Assembly (NCBI GenBank): GCA_020442635.1
Contig: JAGRJR010000001.1
Location: 26,213-90,212 of the forward strand
Direction: 5' to 3'
DNA length: 64,000 nt
Origin: Lysobacterales bacterium
GTDB taxonomy: Bacteria; Pseudomonadota; Gammaproteobacteria; Xanthomonadales; Marinicellaceae
How positions within the stretch are numbered: the stretch's first letter is position 1; every line of letters starts with the position of its first letter. The position numbers and the translations under genes were made by a program. Positions 11,183-20,459 of the stretch are shown in pieces. The notes below the pieces were generated by a model that was not told the origin of the DNA, did not search any database, and saw nothing but the letters and a program-made list of their open reading frames with translations.

Positions 11183-11201
11183 ATTGAGAATCATTATCAA
11201 T
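11183..11201 (+). promoter_or_regulatory. Fur box upstream of the TonB receptor
   Basis: The 19-base sequence attgagaatcattatcaat is a near match to the Fur consensus; its core GAGAATCATTATC differs from GATAATCATTATC at one base. It lies about 40 bases before the TonB-dependent receptor start, where a repressor would block transcription. It predicts iron-repressed expression of the following three genes. Confidence 0.85.
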
Positions 11202-11241
11202 AAGATTACAATTCGCATTTAATTAATAACCACAAATAACA

Positions 11242-13416
11242 ATGAACCACAAAAAACTACTATTAATCCCCTTATTAATGATGACTCAATCCAACAGCTG
11301 GGCACAGTCAGATACTGACAATGCTGATAGCAAAAAAACAGATACTGAGCAGTTAGAGGAAATCAAAGTAATCGCTTCTACTTCTGGTCTGATTTCATAC
11401 GTATCGGCAACAGGAGCCAAAACCGATACTCCCATCGTGGATACACCGAGTTCAGTTTCTGTTTTGACTGCCAAGCGTTTTGAAGACCTGGGTGCAGAAA
11501 CCATTCAGGATGCGCTGGGATATGTGGCCGGTGTTTATAACGGTCCTTATGGGGTTGACAGTCGGGGTGATTGGTCGCAAATCAGATCGGTTGCACCCAT
11601 CCAGTATTTGGATGGCTTACGCACTTCGTTCAATTATTACAACAACATTCGCCCCAATCCTTATGGCATTCAGCAAGTAGAAATCCTCAAAGGACCCAGC
11701 TCTGTGTTGTATGGCCAGGGCAGTTTGGGTGGGATTGTTAACATGGTTTCCAAAAAGCCCCAAGCTGAATTTTATGGCGAGTTATGGGGGCAAGTGGGTT
11801 CCTTTGATCGCCGTCAGTTAGCGGCTGATTTTACCGGTGCTGTGAATGAAGATGCCAGTGTATTGTTCAGAACCGTGGCCTTATTCAGGGATTCTGGAAC
11901 ACAAACAGATTATGTTGCTGACGACTCTCTTGTCATCAGTCCAAGCATGACTTTCCACCTTTCCAATCAAACCGAGCTGACCTTTATTGGAAACTGGCAG
12001 AAGAATGAAACAGGTTCAAGCACACAGTTTTTCCCACATATGGGTACACGCTTACCCGCGCCCAATGGACGCATTCCTGTGAATCGATTTGTCAGCGAGC
12101 CCGAATTTGATCGCTATGACTCAGAACAGCAAGCACTGACCGCCTTGTTCAATCATGATTTTATGAATGGATGGGCGTTACAAGGTGGCACCCGTTACAG
12201 TGATTCCTCCGTTGATTATCGAACCATGTACGGCTGGCCACCAGTATTTCAAGATGATGGGCGCAGCTTGTTGCGTTCTATATACATCAGCGACAATCGT
12301 GCCAAATCAATAACCTCAGATGTGCGCTTACACGGGGAGAAATTATGGGGCAGTGCGCTGCACAAAATAGTGGTCGGTATAGATTACCAAAACGCAAAAA
12401 CTGACAATGACAGCTTGTTCTTATACGGTGCAGGAGGACTGTTAGACCTCTATGATCCAGTATATGGATTGGTGACTGATTTCCCTACACCTGCTGATGT
12501 TATAGACTCACCTGCCAATCACATCTATCAAACCGGTTTATACCTACAAGATCAGGTCTATTTGGGTGACCATTGGATCGTATCAGCGGCTTTACGAAGA
12601 GACCGAGTTAAGAACAAAACAGCAGTATCTACCAGTCAATTATCAGAGGCCACCACCGGAAGATTGGGTTTGATGTATCAATTTGAAAATAATATATCTC
12701 CCTACTTCAGTTATTCTGAATCCTTTGATCCCATCATCGGTGAAGATGCTTATGGTAATTCTTATGACCCAAGAACCGGTGAACAGTTTGAGCTCGGTTT
12801 GAAATACCAACCTTTAGGAACAGAGCATTTGATTACAGCAAGCGTTTACCAAATCACTGAACAAAACCGCACCACACCACTGTCAGCTGCTGACCTTGCA
12901 GATCCCAATGTGGTCAATCCGGCCGGTAGTATTCAGGTTGGCGAAGCGGAAATCACTGGTTTGGAAATAGAGTCACAATTTGAGTTTAATGAATTGGATA
13001 TTTATGCCAGTTACTCCTATACGGATTCTGAAATTACCCGCAGTAATACAGTGGGTGAATTGGGTGCGCGATTGGCTGCCACTCCTGACCACATGTTCTC
13101 CACATGGGCTACCTACCGTCCTGAAAACTTCTGGCCTGGATTTAAGCTGGGTGCAGGTGTGCGTTATGTCGGTGAAACATCCGATGGCAGCGCCAGGGTG
13201 GTGGGAGCCGATGGTACGGTGTTGAATGAACCATTGCTGACCCAGGCATACACCTTGTTTGACTTTATGATTGGATATGAGAAGGGTGCTTACGATTTCA
13301 GTTTGAATGTTGATAATTTGACGGATAAAACCACAACCACCAGTTGCCTGGCCCGTGGTGACTGCTTTTACGGTCAAAAACGCACCATCACTGCCAGTGT
13401 GAAGTATCAATTCTAA
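11242..13416 (+). CDS. TonB-dependent siderophore receptor
   Basis: A 724-residue outer-membrane receptor. It has a signal peptide (MNHKKLLLIPLLMMTQSNSWA), a plug domain over about residues 45-160 (DTPSSVSVLTAKRFEDLGA, GPSSVLYGQGSLGGIVNMVSK) and a 22-strand barrel ending in the typical terminal aromatic (SVKYQF). The pattern matches the ferrichrome/ferrioxamine-type siderophore receptor subfamily, in which the plug starts with a VTVVT-like block. No FecA-type N-terminal signalling extension is present, so it is a plain transducer-independent receptor. A Fur-like box precedes it, and the next gene starts immediately after its stop. Its ligand is unknown but probably a ferric siderophore. Confidence 0.94.
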   Translation: MNHKKLLLIPLLMMTQSNSWAQSDTDNADSKKTDTEQLEEIKVIASTSGLISYVSATGAKTDTPIVDTPSSVSVLTAKRFEDLGAETIQDALGYVAGVYNGPYGVDSRGDWSQIRSVAPIQYLDGLRTSFNYYNNIRPNPYGIQQVEILKGPSSVLYGQGSLGGIVNMVSKKPQAEFYGELWGQVGSFDRRQLAADFTGAVNEDASVLFRTVALFRDSGTQTDYVADDSLVISPSMTFHLSNQTELTFIGNWQKNETGSSTQFFPHMGTRLPAPNGRIPVNRFVSEPEFDRYDSEQQALTALFNHDFMNGWALQGGTRYSDSSVDYRTMYGWPPVFQDDGRSLLRSIYISDNRAKSITSDVRLHGEKLWGSALHKIVVGIDYQNAKTDNDSLFLYGAGGLLDLYDPVYGLVTDFPTPADVIDSPANHIYQTGLYLQDQVYLGDHWIVSAALRRDRVKNKTAVSTSQLSEATTGRLGLMYQFENNISPYFSYSESFDPIIGEDAYGNSYDPRTGEQFELGLKYQPLGTEHLITASVYQITEQNRTTPLSAADLADPNVVNPAGSIQVGEAEITGLEIESQFEFNELDIYASYSYTDSEITRSNTVGELGARLAATPDHMFSTWATYRPENFWPGFKLGAGVRYVGETSDGSARVVGADGTVLNEPLLTQAYTLFDFMIGYEKGAYDFSLNVDNLTDKTTTTSCLARGDCFYGQKRTITASVKYQF

Positions 13417-13968
13417 ATGAATATTTTGATGTATCTTTTGGCTCTATTGGGCTTGCTGCTGGTGGTGATTTGCTGGCAGCAGGCTCAAAAGCTGGGTAGA
13501 CAACAACGCACCACCTTAAGACTCAGCTTGGTGGTGGTTTCCCTGATATTGGGTTGGTTAAGTTTTATAGCTTTTCAAGAAAATGAAGGAACGGAATTTG
13601 CCTGGTTTTTTATGCTGTTTCATTTCAGCTGGTTGGCTTGGATATTACTGGCTTCAAAAGCACATGTTAAGTTCAATGACAAAACAGTCAAAACAGTTAA
13701 AAGCGTCGCTGCAGAACATAACTGGTTGTACAAATCTTCGATACTGTTATTGGCCGGTCCTGTGGCGTTGTTCAGCAGCATTTTAATTGCACTTTGTATT
13801 TCGAAATTATTCATCGCTGAGCTGGCCAATCAATGGGTGTTGACGTTCATCATCATGCCCATTATTTGGGGCGCTTTGGCGACCTGGTTTGCTGCCGATG
13901 AAAAAAGGCTGAGGCCATTGCTCATTACCTTGCTATTAACCGCTGTTTGCTATGGATGGTTATTATGA
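13417..13968 (+). CDS. Small inner-membrane protein of the iron-uptake operon (DUF3325/DUF3649-like)
   Basis: A 183-residue protein with about six hydrophobic helices in two blocks of three, joined by a polar linker around residues 83-105. The first half resembles the small DUF3325 proteins; the second half (ending IIWGALATWFAADEKRLRPLL) resembles the DUF3649 'iron uptake' proteins. These two families usually sit as separate genes beside PepSY proteins in siderophore loci, so this may be a natural fusion; that reading is by eye. It begins directly after the receptor stop codon and overlaps the PepSY gene by 4 bases (ATGA), showing translational coupling. Confidence 0.65.
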   Translation: MNILMYLLALLGLLLVVICWQQAQKLGRQQRTTLRLSLVVVSLILGWLSFIAFQENEGTEFAWFFMLFHFSWLAWILLASKAHVKFNDKTVKTVKSVAAEHNWLYKSSILLLAGPVALFSSILIALCISKLFIAELANQWVLTFIIMPIIWGALATWFAADEKRLRPLLITLLLTAVCYGWLL

Positions 13969-15482
13969 ATATATTTAAAAAATTAACCCCTTCGCAATCA
14001 TTGGTCAAACAAGCGCTGCGTGGTCATGCCTGGATGGGTTTATTTTGGGCGGCTTTGTTGTACCTGATTTGTTTCAGTGGCGCATTGGTGGTATTTTTCC
14101 CGGAAATGGAACGTTGGGAGCAACCATTGGCAGATGAGTACAGTCACATGGATGCTGGCGCCATTGAACAGTCGTTGGTTAATATCCAGCAACAGATTCC
14201 ACATAAGTTGGAGTCTTTGTATTTTATTTATCCCAGTGAAGATATGCCAAGGTCACATGTATCAGCGGTGCTGGAGGATAAAACCCAAACCATTGATACC
14301 GAATGGTGGTTGGACTCAAGTGGTCAATTGGTTGAGCCGGTATCCGCTCCCTGGACAGAAATGATCACTGATTTACATATTTACCTGCATTTACCTCATA
14401 CGCTAGGAATCATCATTGTTGGCATGTTAGGTGCGATGATGTGCGGTTTGATGATTTCTGGTTTATTGGCGCATCCCAATTTGTTCAAAGATGCCTTTAA
14501 GCTGCGACTGGGCAGTAATCGCCATATGGAACAAACGGACATTCATAACCGCTTAAGTGTCTGGGGTTTGCCGTTCTTTTTTGTGGTCAGTTTGACTGGT
14601 GCTTATATTGGTTTGTTTGGAGTCAGTATGACCGTGGTTGATTGGATGGAAAAAGACCATGATTCAAAGCAAATCATTGCTGAAGTTTTTGGAGGTGATC
14701 CCGCTATCAATGAACCTGTGCAAAACATCAATATGACACAAATCAAACAAGACCTGTTGGAACGTGCACCTGAAGCATCGCCCATCTATTTGGTGGTGCA
14801 AAAACCTGGCAGTGAAGAACAATATGTTGAAGTGGCTGCCAGTTTGCCACAGCGGTTGATTTATTCTGAAATTTATCGCTACCACAGCGATGGTACTTTT
14901 ATCGATTACCAGCATTTATCGGATGGCAGCGTGGGTAGGCAAGTGGCTTATTCCAGTTATCGCGTGCATTTTGGACATTTTGGTGGCATGGCAACCAAAA
15001 TACTGTATCTGTTGTTGGGGTTGGTCATGACGGTGATTACAGCAACCGGTGTCAATATGTGGTTCAGTAAAAGAAAAATTCACAACCATTGGTCCGTTTT
15101 GTGGCGCGCCTTTGTTTGGGCAACGCCTGCGGCAACTGCTTTAGCGGCGGCTTTTAGTATGGTTTTATCTCTATCTGCTGTTGTTGTTTTTTGGTTTGCT
15201 TTGGTGGTTTTATCTTTGGGTATATTCGCATTCTTTAATCAATCATGGAAATGGAAGGGTGTGGCAGAACAAAATTATTTGATGGGACTCAAATATCTGA
15301 CAACGATTACCGTTGTGTTTCTGGTGTTTTGTCATGGTTTCAAACATCCGCATCAGCCTTGGTACTGGTGGTTTAGTTTGTGCATGATTTTATTGAGTGC
15401 AATGCCTTTGTTTGAATACAGAAAATTAATACAAACAGCCCCTAAAACTGCAAAATTCAAATCCCCCATCTCTGTAAATTGA
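13965..15482 (+). CDS. PepSY-associated transmembrane protein (siderophore iron reductase-like)
   Basis: About 505 residues; the ATG at 13965 is chosen because it overlaps the upstream stop as ATGA. It has the four-helix PepSY_TM layout: helix 1 with HAWMGLFWAALLYLICFSGA, a periplasmic loop, helix 2 in HLPHTLGIIIVGMLGAMMCG, a helix after HNRLSVWGLPFFFVVSLTGA, a large periplasmic PepSY region, and HFGHFGGMATKILYLLLGL before more C-terminal helices. The conserved helix histidines fit haem-binding or ferric-reductase roles proposed for PiuB/FhuF-like partners of TonB receptors. Its position at the end of a Fur-controlled operon supports a role in iron release from imported siderophore. Confidence 0.85.
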   Translation: MNIFKKLTPSQSLVKQALRGHAWMGLFWAALLYLICFSGALVVFFPEMERWEQPLADEYSHMDAGAIEQSLVNIQQQIPHKLESLYFIYPSEDMPRSHVSAVLEDKTQTIDTEWWLDSSGQLVEPVSAPWTEMITDLHIYLHLPHTLGIIIVGMLGAMMCGLMISGLLAHPNLFKDAFKLRLGSNRHMEQTDIHNRLSVWGLPFFFVVSLTGAYIGLFGVSMTVVDWMEKDHDSKQIIAEVFGGDPAINEPVQNINMTQIKQDLLERAPEASPIYLVVQKPGSEEQYVEVAASLPQRLIYSEIYRYHSDGTFIDYQHLSDGSVGRQVAYSSYRVHFGHFGGMATKILYLLLGLVMTVITATGVNMWFSKRKIHNHWSVLWRAFVWATPAATALAAAFSMVLSLSAVVVFWFALVVLSLGIFAFFNQSWKWKGVAEQNYLMGLKYLTTITVVFLVFCHGFKHPHQPWYWWFSLCMILLSAMPLFEYRKLIQTAPKTAKFKSPISVN

Positions 15483-15497
15483 GTTTTGTGGTTCCCC

Positions 15498-15526
15498 GTG
15501 GCTGACAATCCCCTTGAGTCAGCCAC
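15498..15526. terminator. Hairpin between convergent genes
   Basis: Perfect 9-bp inverted repeat GTGGCTGAC / GTCAGCCAC with an 11-base loop, between the stop codons of the plus-strand PepSY gene and the minus-strand HExxH gene. There is no strong T-run, so termination efficiency is uncertain. Confidence 0.5.
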
Positions 15527-15559
15527 TATAACAAAAGCTCACAAGGAGGTGGGCTGATG

Positions 15560-17038
15560 TTATAAACTGATGGAAGGTGCGGATTTAAAATCGGACCAAG
15601 CCAATATTTGTTTGATATGTTCTGTTACATTTGACTTATCAGGCTCAACAATTAAAACAAAGTAAACTCCCTGAGTGGTGCTGTGCACATAAATACCTTT
15701 TTCTGGAGTGTTTACAAGCTCAAATTCAGGAATGTTAATGGCTTGGATTTGGGTCCAGTTTTTGGCCAAAATAACTGTATCCATTTGCGGGTATTGTTCG
15801 ATAACAGTTTTTTTACCGTTATTCAGGTCTTCATTGGTGTTGATTTGTGCTGATGAAGGGCGGATAGTCCCGATGATTTCATTGATCATATCAGTATAAG
15901 TTTCTTCCATGATGAGCAAGCCCATGTGTCGCAACAGTTGTTGGGGTTGGTTTTTTATTTGATGCAAACCTTTGGCCCAGGTTTTGTCTAAAGCAGCCAT
16001 AAATCGCATGTCGATGGCTTGCTGATTTTTGATTTGTTGGGTAACGAGACGCAAAGCTGTTTTGGCTGCTTGATCAATGCCCTGATTGTTGTAAAAGGAC
16101 ATTGGGTGTTGCTGATAGTATTCGAACCGTTCTGGAGACATCATTCTTTGTTCTAACAGGCCATTGCCAATCGCGGTGGCCATGGCTTCATTGAACAGAT
16201 AGTAGCCGATTTTACCGACCTCAGAGTTTTCATTGAAAAAATATGCCATGCGGTTGAGGTGTGTATCCAAAGGAGCGCGTTCATGGTAAAAATGTGCAAT
16301 TTCATGAATAACAACTGCCAAACGGTTACTGGCTTTCTCGCCATTCAATACTTCGACCACACTGTTCTCATTAAATACCAAACCAGAAGTCGCTGCACTT
16401 TTCTTTGGATGGGCGACCAAATACACGGGTAAAACCAAATCCTCGGGTAAATCTGATTGATAAAATGTTTGCATGGCGGTCAATAAACCATCCACGTCAT
16501 GTTTCTCAGATAATATTTTGGCATCATCTACAAATTGATTAAGAGTGGCTTGCTGTTGCTCAAACCACGGTGCAAATCGTGGCCAGAAATGGTCGATGAT
16601 TTGTTGTTCTTCCTTGACCGCATTGATGGGCAACCAAAACTTCAGTTGAGTCAGATAGTGATTTCGCTTTTCACTGGCAAACGCCATGATCCGAACCTGT
16701 TCAAGCACATTGATGCCATTGCTTGAGTTCATGGGGAAGTTAGGGGTGATCAGTAGTTCAAGTTCCGGTAATTCGACATATTCAATGGTTTTATTGAGTT
16801 TTGTGCGAGCAGATTTCCAACGTTCCAGCATAGCGGCATCTTGTTTATCTGAGTTTATTCCAGATTCCCACAGTTCCGAAAAATCCGCCTGGCTACAGGG
16901 GAAAATGACAGGTTGGGTGATGCAATCCAATTGATAGATGAGATTTCCCAGCGGTGAAATTTGATATTGAATGTGGTGCCTGGCAAAAAGTGTGGTGCTT
17001 AGTAACAGCAAAAATGCTGTGATTTTGGTTTTCATCAT
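15560..17038 (-). CDS. Exported HExxH protein, putative zinc metallopeptidase
   Basis: About 492 residues, starting at one of two tandem ATGs (17038 or 17035). A signal peptide (TKITAFLLLLSTTLFA) precedes a large domain containing VVIHEIAHFYHE. That is the HExxH zinc motif of gluzincin/metzincin-type peptidases, and downstream FNEAMATAIGN is a plausible third-ligand helix (NExxA). The protein is otherwise not recognised; the rest is alpha-helical, with many Gln and Met residues. It is monocistronic and convergent with the PepSY gene. Protease activity is inferred from the two motifs only. Confidence 0.7.
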   Translation of the reverse strand: MMKTKITAFLLLLSTTLFARHHIQYQISPLGNLIYQLDCITQPVIFPCSQADFSELWESGINSDKQDAAMLERWKSARTKLNKTIEYVELPELELLITPNFPMNSSNGINVLEQVRIMAFASEKRNHYLTQLKFWLPINAVKEEQQIIDHFWPRFAPWFEQQQATLNQFVDDAKILSEKHDVDGLLTAMQTFYQSDLPEDLVLPVYLVAHPKKSAATSGLVFNENSVVEVLNGEKASNRLAVVIHEIAHFYHERAPLDTHLNRMAYFFNENSEVGKIGYYLFNEAMATAIGNGLLEQRMMSPERFEYYQQHPMSFYNNQGIDQAAKTALRLVTQQIKNQQAIDMRFMAALDKTWAKGLHQIKNQPQQLLRHMGLLIMEETYTDMINEIIGTIRPSSAQINTNEDLNNGKKTVIEQYPQMDTVILAKNWTQIQAINIPEFELVNTPEKGIYVHSTTQGVYFVLIVEPDKSNVTEHIKQILAWSDFKSAPSISL

Positions 17039-17201
17039 TTGTTTTTTGTCTCTGACTCTGTCTCTTAAAAGACGGATTAATTGGGTAAAAGGTTGCAATA
17101 TACTTTAAATTCTGTAAAAGGTAACTATTAAGTTGTGATTTATGGCACATGCTTGGTTTTGCAGTTTATGTTAAGCTGGTTTTTTCGCAAGTGGAGTTAA
17201 G

Positions 17202-18371
17202 ATGAAAAAGTATTGTTTGATGGGGCTCATGAGTTTCATGCAAGTGGCTGGTGCTGTTGATACCTGTGATTATCAGGAAGAGTCGTCTGTTGAATATGTT
17301 GAAACGGAATTTACCGATGAACAACTGGCTTATTTCGATGAAATGATGGATGAAAACCGTCCCATCTCTGATGAGGAACGGTGGATGATGGATTTGAATA
17401 AGCATCTGATGCAACATGAGGATGTTAATATCGCCATGATTGCTTTAAATATGCTGAATATTAATGCTGATAGGTTCGACCCACATAATCAAGCACCTGT
17501 ATTGGACATCAAGCAAAAGCAGGCCTTGTTAGAAAAAGTCAGCTTCAGCCCGCAGGCTGATTACAACACCTTGATGATGGCGTTGTCTTTGTGTGATGAA
17601 AGCTTGTCTGACTCCTGTGGTTCGGAGCGAATCAAAGACAAAATTTTCAAATTGGCACCTGACAACATCGATATCTATTTGTCCGATTTGTCCCAGGCGG
17701 TGAAAGAAGATGATGCCGAAATGGTGGAGTTGATTTTGAATCGAATGAGCCAGGCCAAATACAGTCAAATGATGCATCCACTCAGTGCTGAGTTTAAGGC
17801 TGCTGTTGATGGTTATTTAGCCGAGCATGCTTATCCGGAAAATTTGAATGAAGCCTATTTCGAAGCTTTTGGTTTGGATGATTCAAATATCGATATGGAA
17901 GCTTTAAATCGACAATATTTGTTTATGAGCTATAAAATGATTGCTATGGCTCACTATCCAGTGTTAAGACCATTGATCACTGCTTGTGAGAGTTACCCCA
18001 AAACAGCAAAAAAATGTTTATCCATTGCCCAAACCTTACAAAATAACAGTGACAGCATACTGATGACCATGATTGGTTACAATTTGGAAACGAAAGTCCA
18101 GGAGCGAATGGGTGATCAGAAAGCTGTTGCGGCCAGTGAACAGGCTGCTGAAGCATTTTCAAAGTACTATCAATGTTTATTAGTGAATCAAACCAAGCAA
18201 GACGGGATGTCTTTCCTGACTGATCTTGAGTTATTAAATATGATGAATGACATATCACACGAAGCAAAAGGATTAGAACAGTTTGCTGTGATTCATTACG
18301 AAAAACTCAAGAAAGCTGGGGTTGAGAACCTAACTGACCCCAAATCATGTGGGCTGCGTTACAGCAATTAA
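17202..18371 (+). CDS. Exported alpha-helical protein of unknown function
   Basis: A 389-residue protein with signal peptide MKKYCLMGLMSFMQVAGA. The mature part is acidic and helical, rich in Met, Leu, Glu and Asp, with repeated helix-turn-helix stretches (NIAMIALNMLNINADR, TLMMALSLCDESL) that recall TPR/Sel1-like solenoids, though no canonical repeat is seen. Several cysteines (Cys24, the CDESLSDSCGS pair and others) suggest disulfides. It is divergent from the HExxH gene, with a short shared upstream region, and is followed by a good terminator. I do not recognise a family. Confidence 0.75.
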   Translation: MKKYCLMGLMSFMQVAGAVDTCDYQEESSVEYVETEFTDEQLAYFDEMMDENRPISDEERWMMDLNKHLMQHEDVNIAMIALNMLNINADRFDPHNQAPVLDIKQKQALLEKVSFSPQADYNTLMMALSLCDESLSDSCGSERIKDKIFKLAPDNIDIYLSDLSQAVKEDDAEMVELILNRMSQAKYSQMMHPLSAEFKAAVDGYLAEHAYPENLNEAYFEAFGLDDSNIDMEALNRQYLFMSYKMIAMAHYPVLRPLITACESYPKTAKKCLSIAQTLQNNSDSILMTMIGYNLETKVQERMGDQKAVAASEQAAEAFSKYYQCLLVNQTKQDGMSFLTDLELLNMMNDISHEAKGLEQFAVIHYEKLKKAGVENLTDPKSCGLRYSN

Positions 18372-18398
18372 TCCTGTAAATCATCAACATCAATTAAA

Positions 18399-18427
18399 AG
18401 ACCAATTTTAAATTTGGTCTTTTTTTG
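18399..18427 (+). terminator. Intrinsic terminator
   Basis: Stem AGACCAA (18399-18405) / TTGGTCT (18414-18420) with an AT-rich loop that can extend the pairing, followed by a run of seven or more T. It ends the preceding exported-protein gene. Confidence 0.9.
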
Positions 18428-18485
18428 TCCGTAATTTATTAGATTCAGCGTAACTATAGTTAGCTAATTAAATGAGGAACACGCG

Positions 18486-19412
18486 ATGAAAAAAATTATA
18501 TTGTTTATGTTTTTACTGGGATCGGTATCACAGGCACAAAATCTGTTGAGCAACCCAAATTTTAATACAGGTATTGATGGATGGAATATTTTTGAATTGA
18601 GTGAAGTGAGTTGGATAGCAGATGATGGTGTATCTAACTCAGGTAGTTTGCAATTCAGTGATTCTTTGAACAATGGAGGAGTGGGTTCGACCGGCCATGC
18701 TCCAGTGGCTATTGAACAAGGCCAAAGCTATGATCTTAGCGCCTATTTTAAAGTGATACCTAACACCGAAGCACAAGGGGCGGCGATTATTGTACGGTGG
18801 TTGGATGAAAATCAGTTTAACACGGGTCTATCGGACTTTTATTATCCATCACCTGGATATCAAGTGGGTCAGTGGGACCAGATTACCGCACAAATAACAC
18901 CACCTGCGGGTACGCATTATGTGCAAATATTCTTGGGGGTAGTAACGGCCAATACGGGTTCCACCGATCCATCAGTGGTGCGTTGGGACGATGTGAGATT
19001 AGTCAAAGCCAATGCATCTGGTTTTGGCATTGTTCCGGCTCACACTGGTCAATGGTTTGATCCCGCTCAGTCAGGTCATGGTCTTAATGTGGAAATTTTA
19101 CCTGATAATAAAGCACTAATTATTTGGTATGTCTATGATTCGCAAGGCAATCAAGTTTGGATACTGGGTACTGGCACCCATAACGGTCAAACGATAACTG
19201 TTGATGCCAATATAACTGATGGGGCTATGTTCCCACCTAATTTTAATGCCAACGATATGCAGCTGACTCCATGGGGAACGTTTACGCTCACTTTTACAGG
19301 TTGTCATGCCGGAGTTTTCAGTTGGAATCCACAAAGTGGCAACGGTTATAATTCGGGACAGATGAATGTCACTCGCCTGACTCAAGTGGCCGGTTTGGAG
19401 TGCAATGAATAG
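18486..19412 (+). CDS. Secreted carbohydrate-binding-like protein
   Basis: A 308-residue protein with signal peptide MKKIILFMFLLGSVSQA. The first about 160 residues form a CBM-type beta-sandwich (LLSNPNFNTGIDGWNIFE, then IVRWLDENQFNTG and VVRWDDVRLVKA). This is the layout of carbohydrate-binding modules that start 'lLxNpsFe.Gl.gW'. The C-terminal about 110 residues begin HTGQWFDPAQSGHGLNVEI and contain WYVYDSQGNQVWILGTG. I know this as a recurring C-terminal module of secreted proteins in related bacteria; it has no assigned function. No catalytic domain is present, so it is likely a binding or surface protein. Confidence 0.75.
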   Translation: MKKIILFMFLLGSVSQAQNLLSNPNFNTGIDGWNIFELSEVSWIADDGVSNSGSLQFSDSLNNGGVGSTGHAPVAIEQGQSYDLSAYFKVIPNTEAQGAAIIVRWLDENQFNTGLSDFYYPSPGYQVGQWDQITAQITPPAGTHYVQIFLGVVTANTGSTDPSVVRWDDVRLVKANASGFGIVPAHTGQWFDPAQSGHGLNVEILPDNKALIIWYVYDSQGNQVWILGTGTHNGQTITVDANITDGAMFPPNFNANDMQLTPWGTFTLTFTGCHAGVFSWNPQSGNGYNSGQMNVTRLTQVAGLECNE

Positions 19413-19458
19413 TACCTTGTTCAGGAAAGTAGTTGGTTATTGATCGCTTCAATGCCAA

Positions 19459-20271
19459 CTACCATTTCTTTCTCAAGATAAACGGTTTTTGTTTATCTGT
19501 ATCATGGGTTTGATTATAGGCCTTGATTTTGCTGTTTTTGCCAAAGATAACCCTGATTTGATAAAAGGTTTCACGCAGTAAAGCCATACCTTTGCTGCCA
19601 GTCCAGCTCTTGTTGTAAAGCCTTTTAACAGCTGCGGTAGCATCTGGGGATTGGTTTTTGTAATTTTCAGCTAAGGCTTTGGCCAAAACCATGGGATCAT
19701 CATTTACATAGGTCACCAGCCCGGCTTGTTTTGCAGCCTTACCATCCAGTTGTTCAGCACTCCAGGTCAAATGTTTAGCCACATCAATCCTGCAGTGTGT
19801 CCGCAAAGCCAGTAAGCCACCCATATCTGGAATCAAGCCCCAACGCGCTTCCATAATGGATAAAGAAGCATCAGGGGTCGCAATGCGTATATCACCACCC
19901 AGGGCAATATGCAAACCGCCACCCCAACATCGACCATGAATGGCAACAATCACCGGCGCGCCAATACGCTGCCATTCGGTTGAAACTTTTTGTGCCAAAT
20001 TGGAGCGCCAAGGAAATATTTTTTTGAGTAATTTCAAAGGCCCCGAGACTGATGACATCATTGACCTCACATCCAGCCCCGAACAAAAATCTTCGCCTTG
20101 ACCCGAGATAATCACCGCCCGAACCGAACGGTCTTTGCGCAATTGTTTTGCCGTAGTGGCAATGGCCTGAAACATCGCCATATCCAAAGCATTGCGTTTA
20201 TCTGGTCGGGCCAGACTCACATAGGCAATGTGGTTTTCAATTTTTAGCTCAATGCGGTTTTCATAGCTCAT
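19459..20271 (-). CDS. Enoyl-CoA hydratase/isomerase (crotonase) family protein
   Basis: A 270-residue cytoplasmic enzyme of the crotonase fold. Visible: N-terminal VSLARPDKRNALDMAMF (CoA-binding), first oxyanion-hole segment ISGQGEDFCSGLDVRSM, and second GRCWGGGLHIALGGDIRIA, followed by MEARWGLIPDMGGLLAL. The glutamate in MEARWGL is at the usual position of one catalytic acid, and Asp in IPDMGG lies where the second acid or its substitute sits. The typical product is a 2-enoyl-CoA hydratase or dienoyl isomerase, but the substrate cannot be set. It stands alone, upstream of the island on the opposite strand. Confidence 0.88.
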   Translation of the reverse strand: MSYENRIELKIENHIAYVSLARPDKRNALDMAMFQAIATTAKQLRKDRSVRAVIISGQGEDFCSGLDVRSMMSSVSGPLKLLKKIFPWRSNLAQKVSTEWQRIGAPVIVAIHGRCWGGGLHIALGGDIRIATPDASLSIMEARWGLIPDMGGLLALRTHCRIDVAKHLTWSAEQLDGKAAKQAGLVTYVNDDPMVLAKALAENYKNQSPDATAAVKRLYNKSWTGSKGMALLRETFYQIRVIFGKNSKIKAYNQTHDTDKQKPFILRKKW

Positions 20272-20350
20272 GGTTATTTAGATTTAATAAAAAATCATAC
20301 TTTACTGTAAGCGGTTTTGAGATTGAAGACATTTATAAAAACAGTCTAAA

Positions 20351-20388
20351 TAAGAGGACTTTGTTCGATTCATGAACAAAGATAAAAT
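20351..20388 (+). repeat. Solo left end of the inverted-repeat element family
   Basis: Thirty-eight bases closely match the left end of the element at 52521 with about five differences. They include a perfect inverted repeat CTTTGTTC / GAACAAAG around GATTCAT and the trailing AAAGATAAAA. The matching right end was not found nearby, so this is a remnant or a solo end. Confidence 0.65.
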
Positions 20389-20432
20389 GACAGCAAAACA
20401 TCAGTTAAATAAGGAATGCTGTTGAGTTTTTA

Positions 20433-20459
20433 TTCATTTTTGTTCCAGACAAAAATGAA
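20433..20459. repeat. Perfect 11-bp hairpin
   Basis: TTCATTTTTGT (20433-20443) pairs with ACAAAAATGAA (20449-20459) across a 5-base loop TCCAG. It lies between the solo repeat end and hsdR, with no gene ending just before it on the plus strand. It could be a terminator for incoming transcription or part of the mobile remnant. Confidence 0.55.

Noticed and set aside
13947..13964. Longer start for the PepSY gene
   Set aside because: Six extra codons would start inside the preceding gene; the ATG at 13965 overlaps its stop as ATGA and fits coupling.
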